64,000 bases of DNA, from contig JALTJZ010000071.1 in assembly GCA_027076325.1 (NCBI GenBank), forward strand, positions 34,735 to 98,734, read 5' to 3'. The position numbers and the translations under genes were made by a program. The DNA comes from Chromatiales bacterium. GTDB taxonomy: Bacteria; Pseudomonadota; Gammaproteobacteria; UBA6429; Thiohalophilaceae. A model generated the notes under the pieces. It ran no database searches. It was given only the letters and a program-made list of their open reading frames with translations, and had not been told where the DNA came from. Each line of letters starts with the position of its first letter. The stretch's first letter is position 1. Positions 9,305-18,931 of the stretch are shown here, piece by piece.

Positions 9305-9368
9305 GCAAGGCCAACCGACTAAGATCCAGGCTTGCATTGCTCAATGGCCACTTTAAAAAGATTCTAAA

Positions 9369-9773
9369 ATGAATAAAGTCCAGGAAAATCAAATAATTAC
9401 TGCCAACCAGGCACGTAGAACAGCGCGTTGGTTCAGCCTGGGGAATATTGTTTCAATGATTATCCCTTTCCCGATTGGTATTTTCTGGTTTGGCGCCTCA
9501 ATGGTGGTGTATGCCATGCACCGCCACCACCCGAATCCGCGAGTAGGTTATTACACTCAGCAGGGTGCCTATCAATTTTATGCTGTGCTGGGCTTAGTGG
9601 TGGTGGTGGCCACTTTTTTTGGAACCGAGCTTTTATACTGGCTGGTTACCTGGGCGATTTCTGCGGCCATTCTTATCCCCTTAAGTGTTTACAATCTGAT
9701 GAAAATTAAACAGGAGCAATGGCAGGACACGGTCATAGAACATGAGAATAGCGAAATTGAGGACGCACAATGA
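9369..9773 (+). CDS. Hypothetical membrane protein preceding bioB
   Basis: A 134-residue protein with three or four hydrophobic spans (for example [16 protein letters not shown] and [16 protein letters not shown]) and an acidic C-terminal tail. Its stop codon overlaps the bioB start (ATGA at 9770-9773), so it is translationally coupled to biotin synthase and lies downstream of the candidate BirA operator. It has no recognised family. Position suggests membership in the biotin regulon, perhaps in transport or membrane support of the pathway, but nothing in the sequence shows this. Confidence 0.75.
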   Translation: MNKVQENQIITANQARRTARWFSLGNIVSMIIPFPIGIFWFGASMVVYAMHRHHPNPRVGYYTQQGAYQFYAVLGLVVVVATFFGTELLYWLVTWAISAAILIPLSVYNLMKIKQEQWQDTVIEHENSEIEDAQ

Positions 9774-10756
9774 ATGCGAATGTAGAAACTGTTAGCTGCT
9801 CTGCAAGTGCCAATGAAAAGATTCGACACGACTGGACAGTGGATGAAGTAAAAACCCTGTTTAAAAAACCGTTTAGCGATTTAATCTTTGAGGCACAAAC
9901 ACGGCACCGTGAATTTTTTAACCCGAACCAGGTGCAAGTGAGCACTTTGTTGAGCATTAAAACCGGTCGTTGCCCTGAAGACTGTGGCTATTGCCCGCAA
10001 AGCGTCCGTTTTAAGACTAAAGTAGAAACCGAAGCCTTGTTGCCACTCGACGAAGTGATTGAAAAAGCCAAACAGGCCAAAGCCAATGGTTCCAGCCGTT
10101 TTTGTATGGGGGCTGCATGGCGTAGCCCAAAAGATAAAGATTTGGAGCCGGTGATAGAAATGGTCAAAGCGGTCAAATCGCTTGGCCTGGAAACTTGCGT
10201 CACCCTGGGTATGTTAAATGCCGAACAAAGCGTGCGCTTAAAAGAAGCCGGTCTGGATTATTACAATCATAATCTGGATACCTCACCTGAATACTATGGC
10301 GACGTAATCAGCACACGTACTTATCAGGATCGCCTGGACACCATTATGCATGTGCGTGATGCCGGGATGAATGTTTGCTGCGGTGGTATCCTGGGCATGG
10401 GTGAAGCAGAAAAAGATCGCTACGGCTTAATGCAGCAATTAGCCAATCAGGAACATCATCCTGAAAGTGTACCGATTAACTTGCTGGTAAAAGTAGAAGG
10501 TACGCCGCTGGCCGATGCAGACGAGCTTGATCCCATCGAGTTTATTCGAGCCATTGCCGTTGCACGCATTATGATGCCGAAGTCCTATGTACGTTTATCC
10601 GCTGGTCGGGAAAACATGAGCGATGAAATGCAGGCACTGTGTTTTTTAGCGGGGGCTAATTCTATTTTTTATGGTGAAAAATTATTAACCACGCCGAACC
10701 CGAGTGAGAATGCCGATAAGCAATTGTTTGACCGGTTAGGGATTACCTCGGTTTAA
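9770..10756 (+). CDS. bioB: Biotin synthase BioB
   Basis: Radical SAM enzyme that inserts sulfur into dethiobiotin, the last step of biotin synthesis. The radical SAM Cys motif CPEDCGYC gives Cys 68, 72 and 75 for the [4Fe-4S] cluster; the partner site for the auxiliary cluster is supported by conserved segments [21 protein letters not shown] and the late RLSAGRENM with its cluster-binding Arg. Length 328 is typical. A four-base overlap with the upstream gene indicates coupling. A REP-like repeat separates it from bioF. Confidence 0.97.
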   Translation: MNANVETVSCSASANEKIRHDWTVDEVKTLFKKPFSDLIFEAQTRHREFFNPNQVQVSTLLSIKTGRCPEDCGYCPQSVRFKTKVETEALLPLDEVIEKAKQAKANGSSRFCMGAAWRSPKDKDLEPVIEMVKAVKSLGLETCVTLGMLNAEQSVRLKEAGLDYYNHNLDTSPEYYGDVISTRTYQDRLDTIMHVRDAGMNVCCGGILGMGEAEKDRYGLMQQLANQEHHPESVPINLLVKVEGTPLADADELDPIEFIRAIAVARIMMPKSYVRLSAGRENMSDEMQALCFLAGANSIFYGEKLLTTPNPSENADKQLFDRLGITSV

Positions 10757-10764
10757 ATACAATG

Positions 10765-10845
10765 GTCATTGCGAGCGATAGCGCGGCAATCTTTCATGAT
10801 AACAGGCATAACGATACAGGTTGCCGCGCTATCGCTCGCAATGAC
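10765..10845. repeat. REP-like inverted repeat inside the biotin operon
   Basis: GTCATTGCGAGCGATAGCGC at the left and its complement at the right (arms about 30 bases, 10765-10793 and 10817-10845). It is nearly the same sequence as the 2055-2132 copy. It lies between bioB and bioF, both on the plus strand; a strong hairpin here could cause differential mRNA stability within the operon. Confidence 0.85.
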
Positions 10846-10867
10846 GTAGATTATTTTAATTATCCAT

Positions 10868-12049
10868 ATGTCCTTCAATAAAAAACTAAAAACACGTTTG
10901 CAAAACCTGCAACAGCAACAGTTGTACCGTTCTCGTCATTTGGTGGAAACACCGCAAGATGTAACATTAAATATCAAGGGTAAAGAACTTGTTAATTTTT
11001 GTAGCAATGATTATCTGGGTTTAGCAAACCACCCGGATGTCAGGCAAGCTTTTAAAAAAGCAGTGGACGATTACGGTGTTGGCAGTGGTGCCTCGCAACT
11101 GGTGACAGGCCATCAAAAACCACATCATGCATTAGAAGAAGAACTGGCAGATTTTTTTGGTCGTGACCGTGCCCTGGTTTTTTCCACTGGTTATATGGCT
11201 AACCTCGGTGTGGTGAGTGCGTTAAGCGAGCGTAATGATGAAATTTTTGAAGACAAACTTAACCATGCATCATTGATTGATGCCGCACTGTTATCGCGTG
11301 CCGAACTCACACGCTTTGCACATAAAGACAGTTCGGCTTTAGCAACCCGGTTAGTTAGCTCCAAAGCAAACACAAAATTTGTTATCAGTGACGGTGTGTT
11401 TAGCATGGACGGGGATAAAGCAGACCTGCAAGCATTGATTAACGTAACGCAAAAAAATAATGCAGTGCTGATGATGGATGATGCGCATGGTATTGGTGTG
11501 TTGGGAAAAAAGGGACGTGGTATTCTTGACGAGCTGGACACAGAGGTATCTCAAGCTGATTTACCAATCCTGGTGGGCACCTTTGGTAAAGCCTTCGGCA
11601 CCTTTGGTGCCTTTGTTGCAGGTAGCAACGCGTTAATCGAGAACCTGATTAACTTTTCGCGCAGTTATATTTATACAACGGCCATGCCTGCCGCGGTCGC
11701 CGAAGCAACCCGTAGCAGTTTAAAACTGATTAAGCAGGGTGCAGAGTTAAGAGAAAAATTACAGCAACGTATTATTCAGTTTCGTCACGGTTGTGATGAA
11801 CGGGGGATACCGGTTGCGGTGGCTCCCGAGTACGGCAGTCATACTGCGATTCAACCGCTTATCGTTGGCGCAGCAGATAAAGCCATAGAATTAAGCGCGG
11901 CGTTGCAACAGGACAGTATTTTGATTAGTGCCATTCGCCCACCCACAGTGCCAGACAATACATCACGTTTGCGTATCACGTTTTCCGCGAATCACACGGC
12001 TGAGCATATTGACCATTTGTTATCAGCATTAAGTCGCCAGCTATGTTAA
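10868..12049 (+). CDS. bioF: 8-amino-7-oxononanoate synthase BioF
   Basis: PLP-dependent condensing enzyme that joins pimeloyl-ACP (or -CoA) and alanine. The PLP-binding Lys is K241 in GTFGKAFGTFG, the cofactor-interacting DDAH is at 204-207, and NDYLGLA is at 47-53. The 393-residue length is normal. The start lies just 22 bases after a REP-like repeat. It overlaps bioH by seven bases, so the two are co-translated. Confidence 0.96.
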   Translation: MSFNKKLKTRLQNLQQQQLYRSRHLVETPQDVTLNIKGKELVNFCSNDYLGLANHPDVRQAFKKAVDDYGVGSGASQLVTGHQKPHHALEEELADFFGRDRALVFSTGYMANLGVVSALSERNDEIFEDKLNHASLIDAALLSRAELTRFAHKDSSALATRLVSSKANTKFVISDGVFSMDGDKADLQALINVTQKNNAVLMMDDAHGIGVLGKKGRGILDELDTEVSQADLPILVGTFGKAFGTFGAFVAGSNALIENLINFSRSYIYTTAMPAAVAEATRSSLKLIKQGAELREKLQQRIIQFRHGCDERGIPVAVAPEYGSHTAIQPLIVGAADKAIELSAALQQDSILISAIRPPTVPDNTSRLRITFSANHTAEHIDHLLSALSRQLC

Positions 12050-12822
12050 CCGTGACCGAATCAGGTGATGGCAGGCCACTGGTTTTACTACACGGCTGGG
12101 GTTTGCACAGAGGTGTATGGAAAAGCATTCTGCCTGAATTAAATAAACAGTTTCATTGTTATGCGGTGGACATGCTGGGTCACGGTGAATCGCAGGCAGG
12201 CAACAGCAAGCCATTTAATTTGGATAATATGCGTGAAGCATTGCATATACTTATTAATAATATTGAAGCGGATAATATTATTTTAGCGGGCTGGTCATTA
12301 GGCGGTTTGGTTGCAATGGATTATTTAAGCTACTTTCCCGGCAAGGTAAAAAAATTAATTTTAATCGCAGCGAACGCCTGTTTTTGCAAACAGTCGGACT
12401 GGCCGTATGGTTTAGATGCAACCGTGCTGGATAATTTTTCACAACAGCTGGAGCTGGATTATAAAAAAACAGTGGATAAGTTTATGGCGCTGCAAATGTT
12501 GGGTTCGGATGACTACAAGCGCTCGCTTAAAGTATTAAAAAACGCAATAGCCAGTTGTCCTGAACCCGCCATGCAGGCGTTGCGTAATGGGTTGGGAATT
12601 TTAAAAACAACAGATTTAAGAGAGAAATTGTCAGCACTTCCACAAGCGATTTTAATGATCAGTGGTGAGCATGATCGATTAATCCCGTATCAGGCAGCAG
12701 AGGCCATGCAGCAACTATTTAATAACGCACAAAGTACAATGATAAAAGATGCAGGCCATGCGCCTTTTATTTCTCATCCAGATGAATTTATACAGATAAT
12801 TAAAAAGTTTAGTTATGATTAA
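12043..12822 (+). CDS. bioH: Pimeloyl-[ACP] methyl ester esterase BioH
   Basis: Alpha/beta hydrolase that removes the methyl ester from pimeloyl-ACP methyl ester, ending the BioC-initiated pimeloyl pathway. The catalytic triad is visible: S85 in GWSLGG, D211 in GEHDRL, H239 in DAGHAPF. The oxyanion HGWG is at 17-20. It lies between bioF and bioC with overlaps on both sides, unlike in E. coli, where bioH is unlinked. Length 259 is normal. Confidence 0.94.
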   Translation: MLTVTESGDGRPLVLLHGWGLHRGVWKSILPELNKQFHCYAVDMLGHGESQAGNSKPFNLDNMREALHILINNIEADNIILAGWSLGGLVAMDYLSYFPGKVKKLILIAANACFCKQSDWPYGLDATVLDNFSQQLELDYKKTVDKFMALQMLGSDDYKRSLKVLKNAIASCPEPAMQALRNGLGILKTTDLREKLSALPQAILMISGEHDRLIPYQAAEAMQQLFNNAQSTMIKDAGHAPFISHPDEFIQIIKKFSYD

Positions 12823-13675
12823 AGCACGAGAGCAGCGTATGTCAGAACCCGATTTTTATGTTAATAAAATATTATTGCGTCGTGCCTTTGAAAAAGCAGC
12901 ACAGGCCTATGATGAAGCTGCCGTTTTGCAACGTGAAGTTGCAAGCCGAATGCTGGAACGTCTGGACTATATGTTAATCGAACCACAGGTAATTTTAGAT
13001 GCCGGTGCAGGAACAGGCTATTGCGCGTTAGATGTTGCTGTTCGTTACCCGGGTGTACAGGTCATTGCGCTGGATATTGCATCAGGTATGTTGCAACAAA
13101 CGCGCAGTAAAATGAAGCCCGGTAATAATATAAGCTATGTTAGTAGTGACGTGGAAAAGATAGCACTGGCGGATAACAGTGTTGATTTAATTGTTTCCAG
13201 CCTGACAGTGCAATGGTGTAACGATTATATAAAAGCCTTTACTGAATTTAAGCGGGTGCTAAAACCGGGTGGTTGTTTATTGTTTACCAGTTTTGGCCCC
13301 GATGCGTTAAAAGAATTAAGGCACTGCTGGCACAAAGTGGATAACGATAATCATGTGAACAGTTTTATTGATATGCATCATGTTGGCGATGCGTTGTTGC
13401 AGGCAGGGTTTAAAGATCCGGTGATGGATGCCGAAATCATTACGGTTACCTATAACGATGTGTATCAAATCATGCGAGACTTAAAAACCATTGGTGCACA
13501 TAATGTTTTAAATGGTCGTCGTCATAGTTTAACCGGTAAAAAAAGATTACAGGCAATGGTAGCAGAGTATGAAACATTTCGCCATGAAGGTGTGCTACCG
13601 ATGACCTATGAGATTGTTTATGGCCATGCATGGGAAGTGACGGATAGCGTGAGTGTTCGCTTTGAGAAAAAATAA
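12815..13675 (+). CDS. bioC: Malonyl-ACP O-methyltransferase BioC
   Basis: SAM-dependent methyltransferase that caps malonyl-ACP so that fatty acid synthesis can build pimeloyl-ACP. The family start RRAFEKAAQAYDEAA is near residue 22, the SAM loop ILDAGAGTGYCALD near 61, and the acidic motif VIALDIA near 84. Two starts are possible: ATG 12815, which overlaps bioH by eight bases, and ATG 12839, closer to the usual BioC N-terminus. It is the last gene of the bioB-F-H-C run. Confidence 0.94.
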   Translation: MIKAREQRMSEPDFYVNKILLRRAFEKAAQAYDEAAVLQREVASRMLERLDYMLIEPQVILDAGAGTGYCALDVAVRYPGVQVIALDIASGMLQQTRSKMKPGNNISYVSSDVEKIALADNSVDLIVSSLTVQWCNDYIKAFTEFKRVLKPGGCLLFTSFGPDALKELRHCWHKVDNDNHVNSFIDMHHVGDALLQAGFKDPVMDAEIITVTYNDVYQIMRDLKTIGAHNVLNGRRHSLTGKKRLQAMVAEYETFRHEGVLPMTYEIVYGHAWEVTDSVSVRFEKK

Positions 13676-13750
13676 AATACCTCATCTATTAAGTCACACA
13701 TAACAATCTATCTTGTAAATTAAAAATATTACCACCGCTGTTCCGCTAAT

Positions 13751-13790
13751 ACCTTCTCCCCCTTCGGGAGAGGGTTGGGGTGAGGGGGAG
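13751..13790. repeat. GC-rich dispersed-repeat hairpin in a 427-base non-coding interval
   Basis: The interval 13676-14102 after bioC holds CTTCTCCCCCTTCGGGAGAG followed by GGTTGGGGTGAGGGGGAG. CTCCCCCTTCGGGAGAG is a tight hairpin, and this sequence type recurs as an extragenic repeat in many proteobacteria. The rest is AT-rich and presumably carries the symporter promoter; GAGGAG at 14090-14095 is its ribosome site. Confidence 0.6.
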
Positions 13791-14102
13791 CTGAATTAAT
13801 AACGCTTTTTAACAGCTAAGCTAGTCTTATGTCCTTGATGTCAGCAATTTACCCTACCCACCTTGATAATCAGGTGCTTACTGTATTTCAAGCGTAGGTT
13901 AACGGGTTAGCAGTGAAATATTACCATCTATTAATATACGTCTTCGTTTATAAATTTTATTGCTTTCATTTATTAAGTTGTTATATTGGGACGGTTGGTC
14001 GTTGCCGCGCTAAAACGGTGCATGATTGTTGTTGATGGTTAGATAAGCAGTCTTTTGTTTTCTGCTGAACTGACTTTTGTTTGGTCACCTGAGGAGTAAA
14101 TA

Positions 14103-14354
14103 ATGAATAATAATATTGGCTACTGGAAGGAGAATTTGCGACTTGTTGCGATACTGCTTTCAATATGGTTTGCCGTCTCATTTGTGTTCGGTATTATTTT
14201 GGTTGAACCGTTAAACACGATTCGTGTTGGTGGTGTTGGGTTGGGCTTCTGGTTTGCTCAGCAAGGATCGATTTATACGTTTCTGGCATTAATTTTTGTT
14301 TACGCAAAAAAAATGAATGCACTTGATCGTAAATATAACGTTCACGAAGATTAA
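14103..14354 (+). CDS. DUF4212 small subunit of a sodium/solute symporter
   Basis: An 83-residue protein with two membrane helices and conserved NTIRVGGVGLGFWFAQQGS. This matches the DUF4212 family, which is nearly always encoded just upstream of an SSS-family symporter, as here (12 bases apart). It is thought to be an accessory subunit of the carrier. Confidence 0.88.
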   Translation: MNNNIGYWKENLRLVAILLSIWFAVSFVFGIILVEPLNTIRVGGVGLGFWFAQQGSIYTFLALIFVYAKKMNALDRKYNVHED

Positions 14355-14366
14355 GGGAGACGCATA

Positions 14367-16148
14367 ATGGATTTACAAACAATTACATATGCGTTTGTGG
14401 GCGCAACATTTGCCTTATATATAGGTATTGCCTTCTGGGCGCGCGCAGCAACAACGGGTGACTTTTACGTTGCAGGAAAAGGTATTCATCCTGTCGCGAA
14501 TGGTATGGCAACGGCTGCAGACTGGATGTCGGCTGCGTCGTTTATTTCCATGGCGGGCTTAATTGCCTTCAATGGTTATGGTGCATCGGTTTTCCTGATG
14601 GGCTGGACCGGTGGTTACGTTTTATTAGCCTTATTGCTCGCACCTTACCTGCGTAAGTTCGGCAAGTTTACCGTACCTGAATTTATCGGTGAGCGTTTCT
14701 ACTCGCGTACCGCTCGGGTGGTTGCGGTAATCTGTCTGATTCTGGCTTCGATTACCTATGTTATCGGTCAGATGAAAGGGATTGGTGTGGCCTTCTCGCG
14801 CTTTCTTGAAACAGATTATGACACCGGCCTTTACATTGGTATGGGTATCGTCTTTATCTATTCTGTTATGGGCGGCATGAAAGGCATTACCTATACACAA
14901 ATAGCACAGTATTGTGTATTGATTTTTGCTTACACGGTTCCGGCTATTTTTATCTCGCTTAACATTACAGGTAATCCGGTTCCGCAACTGGGTATTTTAA
15001 GCACGATGGCCGATGGCAGTACCTATATGATGGATAAATTAAATCTGGTTGTTTCCGAGCTCGGGTTTAACGAATATACAACGCAGGTACTCGGTAGCAA
15101 GCTCAATATGTTTGCTTATACCCTGACACTAATGATTGGTACGGCCGGTTTGCCGCACGTTATTATTCGTTTCTTCACGGTACCTAAAGTGAGAGATGCG
15201 CGTGCAACCGCAGGTTGGGCACTGGTCTTTATTGCGATTCTTTATACTACTGCGCCTGCCGTGGGTTCGATGGCGCGTTTGAATTTAATGAACACCATTC
15301 AAACCGGCCCGGTGGGTGAAGCCACGGCCAATATCGAATACGACAAGCGTCCGCAGTGGTTTAAAAACTGGGAAGCAACAGGTCTTTTGAAATTTGAAGA
15401 CAAGAACGGAGACGGTCGTATTCAATACTACAATGACAAAAACAAGGACTTTGCCGCTAAAGCCGAATCGTATGGCTGGAAAGGCAATGAAATGGTCAAG
15501 GTGGATCGTGACATTATGGTATTGGCAAACCCTGAAATTGCAAACCTGCCAAACTGGGTGATCGCGTTGGTGGTTGCCGGTGGTTTGGCAGCGGCACTTT
15601 CAACAGCAGCGGGTTTGTTGCTTGCGATCGCATCGTCCATCTCGCATGATTTACTCAAGGGTATGTTTAAACCCAATATTTCTGAGCGTGATGAGCTGAT
15701 GGCGGGGCGGATTGCGATGGCCGGTGCGATTGCGCTGGCGGGTTACTTTGGTTTGCATCCACCCGATTTTGCCGCAGGCACGGTTGCGATTGCCTTTGGT
15801 TTGGCGGCATCCTCTATCTTCCCGGCGTTGATGATGGGTATCTTTAATAAAGGTGTTAATCGTACGGGTGCGGTAGCCGGTATGGTGACCGGTATTGGTA
15901 TTACCATGCTGTATGTGTTCCAGCATAAGGGAATTATGTTTATACCCGGCACGTCGTTCCTCGGTGGCATGTCACCTAACTGGTTCTTTGGTATTTCACC
16001 GAATGCCTTTGGTTGTATTGGTGCCCTGGCGAACTTTGCTGTTGCGATTGGTGTATCTAAAATGACAACACCACCGCCAGAACATATTCAACATCTTGTT
16101 GAAGATATTCGGATTCCTGCGGGGTCAAAGGCAGCAGTTGAACATTAA
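14367..16148 (+). CDS. Sodium:solute symporter (VC_2705/ActP-like)
   Basis: A 593-residue secondary transporter of the solute:sodium symporter family, with about 13 membrane spans and the conserved ADWMSAASFISMAGL (50-64) and GLPHVIIRFFTVP (261-273). The VC_2705 subfamily pairs with DUF4212 and is usually annotated as an acetate/organic acid uptake candidate; the substrate is not shown by sequence. A soluble loop near 343-358 reads DKNGDGRIQ, an EF-hand-like calcium loop, between two membrane segments. A strong terminator follows. Confidence 0.9.
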   Translation: MDLQTITYAFVGATFALYIGIAFWARAATTGDFYVAGKGIHPVANGMATAADWMSAASFISMAGLIAFNGYGASVFLMGWTGGYVLLALLLAPYLRKFGKFTVPEFIGERFYSRTARVVAVICLILASITYVIGQMKGIGVAFSRFLETDYDTGLYIGMGIVFIYSVMGGMKGITYTQIAQYCVLIFAYTVPAIFISLNITGNPVPQLGILSTMADGSTYMMDKLNLVVSELGFNEYTTQVLGSKLNMFAYTLTLMIGTAGLPHVIIRFFTVPKVRDARATAGWALVFIAILYTTAPAVGSMARLNLMNTIQTGPVGEATANIEYDKRPQWFKNWEATGLLKFEDKNGDGRIQYYNDKNKDFAAKAESYGWKGNEMVKVDRDIMVLANPEIANLPNWVIALVVAGGLAAALSTAAGLLLAIASSISHDLLKGMFKPNISERDELMAGRIAMAGAIALAGYFGLHPPDFAAGTVAIAFGLAASSIFPALMMGIFNKGVNRTGAVAGMVTGIGITMLYVFQHKGIMFIPGTSFLGGMSPNWFFGISPNAFGCIGALANFAVAIGVSKMTTPPPEHIQHLVEDIRIPAGSKAAVEH

Positions 16149-16167
16149 TTAGCTTCTGTAAAAGGTA

Positions 16168-16205
16168 AACCCCTGTTTGACGGTAGCCAAACAGGGGTTT
16201 TTTTA
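16168..16205 (+). terminator. Rho-independent terminator after the symporter
   Basis: AACCCCTGTTTG (16168-16179) pairs perfectly with CAAACAGGGGTT (16188-16199) around an eight-base loop, followed by TTTTT. Confidence 0.93.
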
Positions 16206-16229
16206 TTGTGTGTGTTTTAGCTTAATTTA

Positions 16230-16313
16230 GGGGTTGTTGATCTTTCATCTATGGTCTTATTTTGGCTAAAATTTTCTCAAAATCAGCCTGAAATATGAAA
16301 GATCAACCGCCCC
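16230..16313. repeat. MITE-like inverted-repeat element, short copy
   Basis: Begins GGGGTTGTTGATCTTTCATC and ends ATATGAAAGATCAACCGCCCC. Compared with the 6435-6596 copy, the outer 30-40 bases at each end are conserved and the middle of the long copy is deleted. It follows the symporter terminator. Confidence 0.8.
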
Positions 16314-16370
16314 TGGTTTATTTAAGTTGGAGTAATATAATTTTTAACTTATTTCAGTTATAAATACAGT

Positions 16371-18218
16371 ATGGAAATCGAACTTCGTGAAATTCGAGAT
16401 TTTATCAAACGCTACTCCCCGTTTGATGTACTGGATGATTCTGTACTTGATACCCTGCCAAAAAATTTAACCATTCGGTATTTCCGCCGTGGCCAGGCTT
16501 TTCCTGAATCATTTGCGGATAAAAAAAGTTTCTACATGATTCGCTCCGGAGCCATTGAATTTCGTGATCAGGATGCTCTTCTAGTTGATAAGTTGGCCGA
16601 AGGCGATATTTATTCACAGCAATGTATTGCCGATATGCCCGAGCAGGGTATTTCTGTTGAAGATACACTGGTCTATCTATTGCCCTGTGAAGTGCTCACG
16701 CAGCTACGAAAAAAATCGGCTATTTTTGATCGCCACTTTAATCGCTCAATCAACGAACGGCTTCGTGATGCGGTAGAGCTGACCCATGCAAAGGGTATGC
16801 GTGACTTAAGTGCAATGAAACTGGAAGTTAGCGGCTTAACCGACCGGCTCCCTGTTGTTGTTGACAAAGCAACCAGCATTCAGCAGGCCGCAAAAATAAT
16901 GACCACGGAGAAAGTGTCTTCAATTCTGGTGACCACGGATAATCGGCTAACGGGTTTGCTAACCGATCGGGATATCCGCTCACGGTGTGTTGCACAAGGG
17001 GTGGCGCTGGAAACCCCTGTTAGTTCGATTATGAGCACCGAGCTGGAAACGGTCGCAGACTCGACTTTATTATCGGAAGCACTGCTTGCGATGACCCGCA
17101 AACAGATCCAGCATTTACCGGTATTAAAAAACAACGAGCCCATTGGTATTTTAACGACCGCCGATGTGGTGCGGCATTTAAGCACCAGTCCTGCATTAAT
17201 CGCCACGGACATTACTAAAGCAAATTCACTTGAGGCGTTGAAAAAAATAAGTATGCGTTTGCCTGAATTGCAACTGCAGTTATCATTATCGAGCGCAACG
17301 GCAAAACATATTGGTGAAGTGATTTCTTCGATTACCGATTCGATAACCTGCCGCCTGCTTGAATTAGCCGAAGCACAATACGGCGCACCACCGGTCGGTT
17401 ATGTTTGGGCAGCAGGCGGCTCACAGGCCAGAAATGAACAAACCTCACATTCCGACCAGGACAGTGCGTTAATTATTTCCAACGACTTTAAACCCGAGCA
17501 TGCGGCATACTTTAAAACATTAACAAAATTTGTCAGTGACGGTCTCAATGCCTGTGGTTATGTTTATTGCCCGGGTAATGCGATGGCAACTAATCCTGAA
17601 TGGTGTCAGTCACTGAATGTCTGGCAACAGACTTTTGCCCGCTGGATTAATAGCCCAGAGCCAAAAGCGTTGATGTTGTCGAGTATCTTTTTTGATTTGC
17701 GTCCGGTGTATGGGCATTTCTCACTATTAACCGAGTTGCAAGATGCTGTGCTGGCGCGCACGAAAGACAATCAGCTTTTTATTTCCCATATGGTTGCTAA
17801 TGCATTAACGCATCAGCCCCCGTTAGGTTTCTTCCGAAACTTTGTGCTGGTACAGGACGATACGCATAAAAATACTTTAAACTTAAAACAGCGCGGTATT
17901 ATCCCCATTGTTGACATTGCACGGGTACTTGCCTTAAAAAAAGGGATTCATGCTACAAATACAGTAGAAAGGCTCAATGCTGCTTTTGAGAATAAAGCCT
18001 TAAGTGCTGAAATGCATGATAACTTACTCGATGCACTGGAATTTATTGGCTCGTTACGTATCCGACATCAGGCCGAACAAATACGTACCGGTGTGAGTGT
18101 TGATAATTATGTTTCGCCCAAAGAGCTGTCTGGCCTGGAAAAAAGTCATTTAAAAGATTCTTTTTCAATTATTAAAACAATGCAACAATTTTTTGAGAGT
18201 CGTTACCCTGCGGCATGA
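16371..18218 (+). CDS. cNMP-binding/CBS/DUF294 nucleotidyltransferase-like signalling protein
   Basis: A 615-residue cytoplasmic multidomain protein: a cyclic-nucleotide-binding-like domain (about 15-140), two CBS domains (about 158-275), a DUF294 nucleotidyltransferase-like domain with GGSQARNEQTSHSDQDSA near 350 (GGS followed by DxD-type acids), and the DUF294 C-terminal substrate-binding-like domain (about 480-610). Proteins of this build are presumed sensors or modifiers related to GlnD-type enzymes. Its stop overlaps the start of the exonuclease gene, a pairing seen in many bacteria. Its position next to a symporter of the ActP type is also common, suggesting carbon-uptake regulation (inference). 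Confidence 0.85.
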   Translation: MEIELREIRDFIKRYSPFDVLDDSVLDTLPKNLTIRYFRRGQAFPESFADKKSFYMIRSGAIEFRDQDALLVDKLAEGDIYSQQCIADMPEQGISVEDTLVYLLPCEVLTQLRKKSAIFDRHFNRSINERLRDAVELTHAKGMRDLSAMKLEVSGLTDRLPVVVDKATSIQQAAKIMTTEKVSSILVTTDNRLTGLLTDRDIRSRCVAQGVALETPVSSIMSTELETVADSTLLSEALLAMTRKQIQHLPVLKNNEPIGILTTADVVRHLSTSPALIATDITKANSLEALKKISMRLPELQLQLSLSSATAKHIGEVISSITDSITCRLLELAEAQYGAPPVGYVWAAGGSQARNEQTSHSDQDSALIISNDFKPEHAAYFKTLTKFVSDGLNACGYVYCPGNAMATNPEWCQSLNVWQQTFARWINSPEPKALMLSSIFFDLRPVYGHFSLLTELQDAVLARTKDNQLFISHMVANALTHQPPLGFFRNFVLVQDDTHKNTLNLKQRGIIPIVDIARVLALKKGIHATNTVERLNAAFENKALSAEMHDNLLDALEFIGSLRIRHQAEQIRTGVSVDNYVSPKELSGLEKSHLKDSFSIIKTMQQFFESRYPAA

Positions 18219-18931
18219 AACTTTTGAACCGTTTTTATTATTTATTTGGCAAGAACTTTGTACGACGGCGCTTACTGACGCAAACAAGTTCATCAGTGAT
18301 GCAGCATTTTTTAAACCAGCCATTTCCGGATAAAAAAGATTTTATTAACGATGTGGGTATTGTTTCTCTTGATATAGAAACCACAGGGCTTAATCCTGCT
18401 AAAGATAAAATAGTCAGCATCGGTCTGGTTGAAATTAAACATTCAGGAATAAATCTGGGCTCCTGCTGGCATCAGATCATTCAGACTAAAAAAAATATTC
18501 CCCAGCAAAGTGTTGTTATACATCAAATTACGGATGACCAGATTAAAACAGGAATGAGCATCAAGCAGGCCATGCCGCTGCTTTTAGCACGTTTAAGGGG
18601 CAATGTGATGCTGGTTCATAATGCAAAAGTAGAACTGGGGTTTATCCGTAAAACATGTCAGGCACTCTATGCGAGCGATTTTGTTATACCGGTTATTGAC
18701 ACGCAGGTTTTAGCTAAACGCAGTTTGGAACGCCGCAATGCAGCGTATAACAATCATGATTTGCGGTTGTTTAATTTGCGTCGTTCACGCAACATGCCGG
18801 CGTACAAGGCACATAATGCACTTATGGATGCGATAGCCACGGCAGAATTATTCTTAGCCATACTAAACGATATTGCGCCTCATAGCGATATTGAGCAGAA
18901 CAAGGTACGCCTGGCTGAATTTTTATCCTAG
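18215..18931 (+). CDS. 3'-5' exonuclease, DnaQ/DEDDh family
   Basis: A 238-residue exonuclease domain protein of the DNA polymerase III epsilon type. Exo I is VSLDIETTGLNP (D53, E55). The HxAxxDA motif (HNALMDAIATAEL) supplies the catalytic His and last Asp. The Exo II segment reads LVHNAKVELGF, where most relatives have Asp at the Glu position, so metal binding may differ. It overlaps the DUF294 gene by four bases; this pair is a recurrent two-gene unit. Confidence 0.85.
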   Translation: MKLLNRFYYLFGKNFVRRRLLTQTSSSVMQHFLNQPFPDKKDFINDVGIVSLDIETTGLNPAKDKIVSIGLVEIKHSGINLGSCWHQIIQTKKNIPQQSVVIHQITDDQIKTGMSIKQAMPLLLARLRGNVMLVHNAKVELGFIRKTCQALYASDFVIPVIDTQVLAKRSLERRNAAYNNHDLRLFNLRRSRNMPAYKAHNALMDAIATAELFLAILNDIAPHSDIEQNKVRLAEFLS

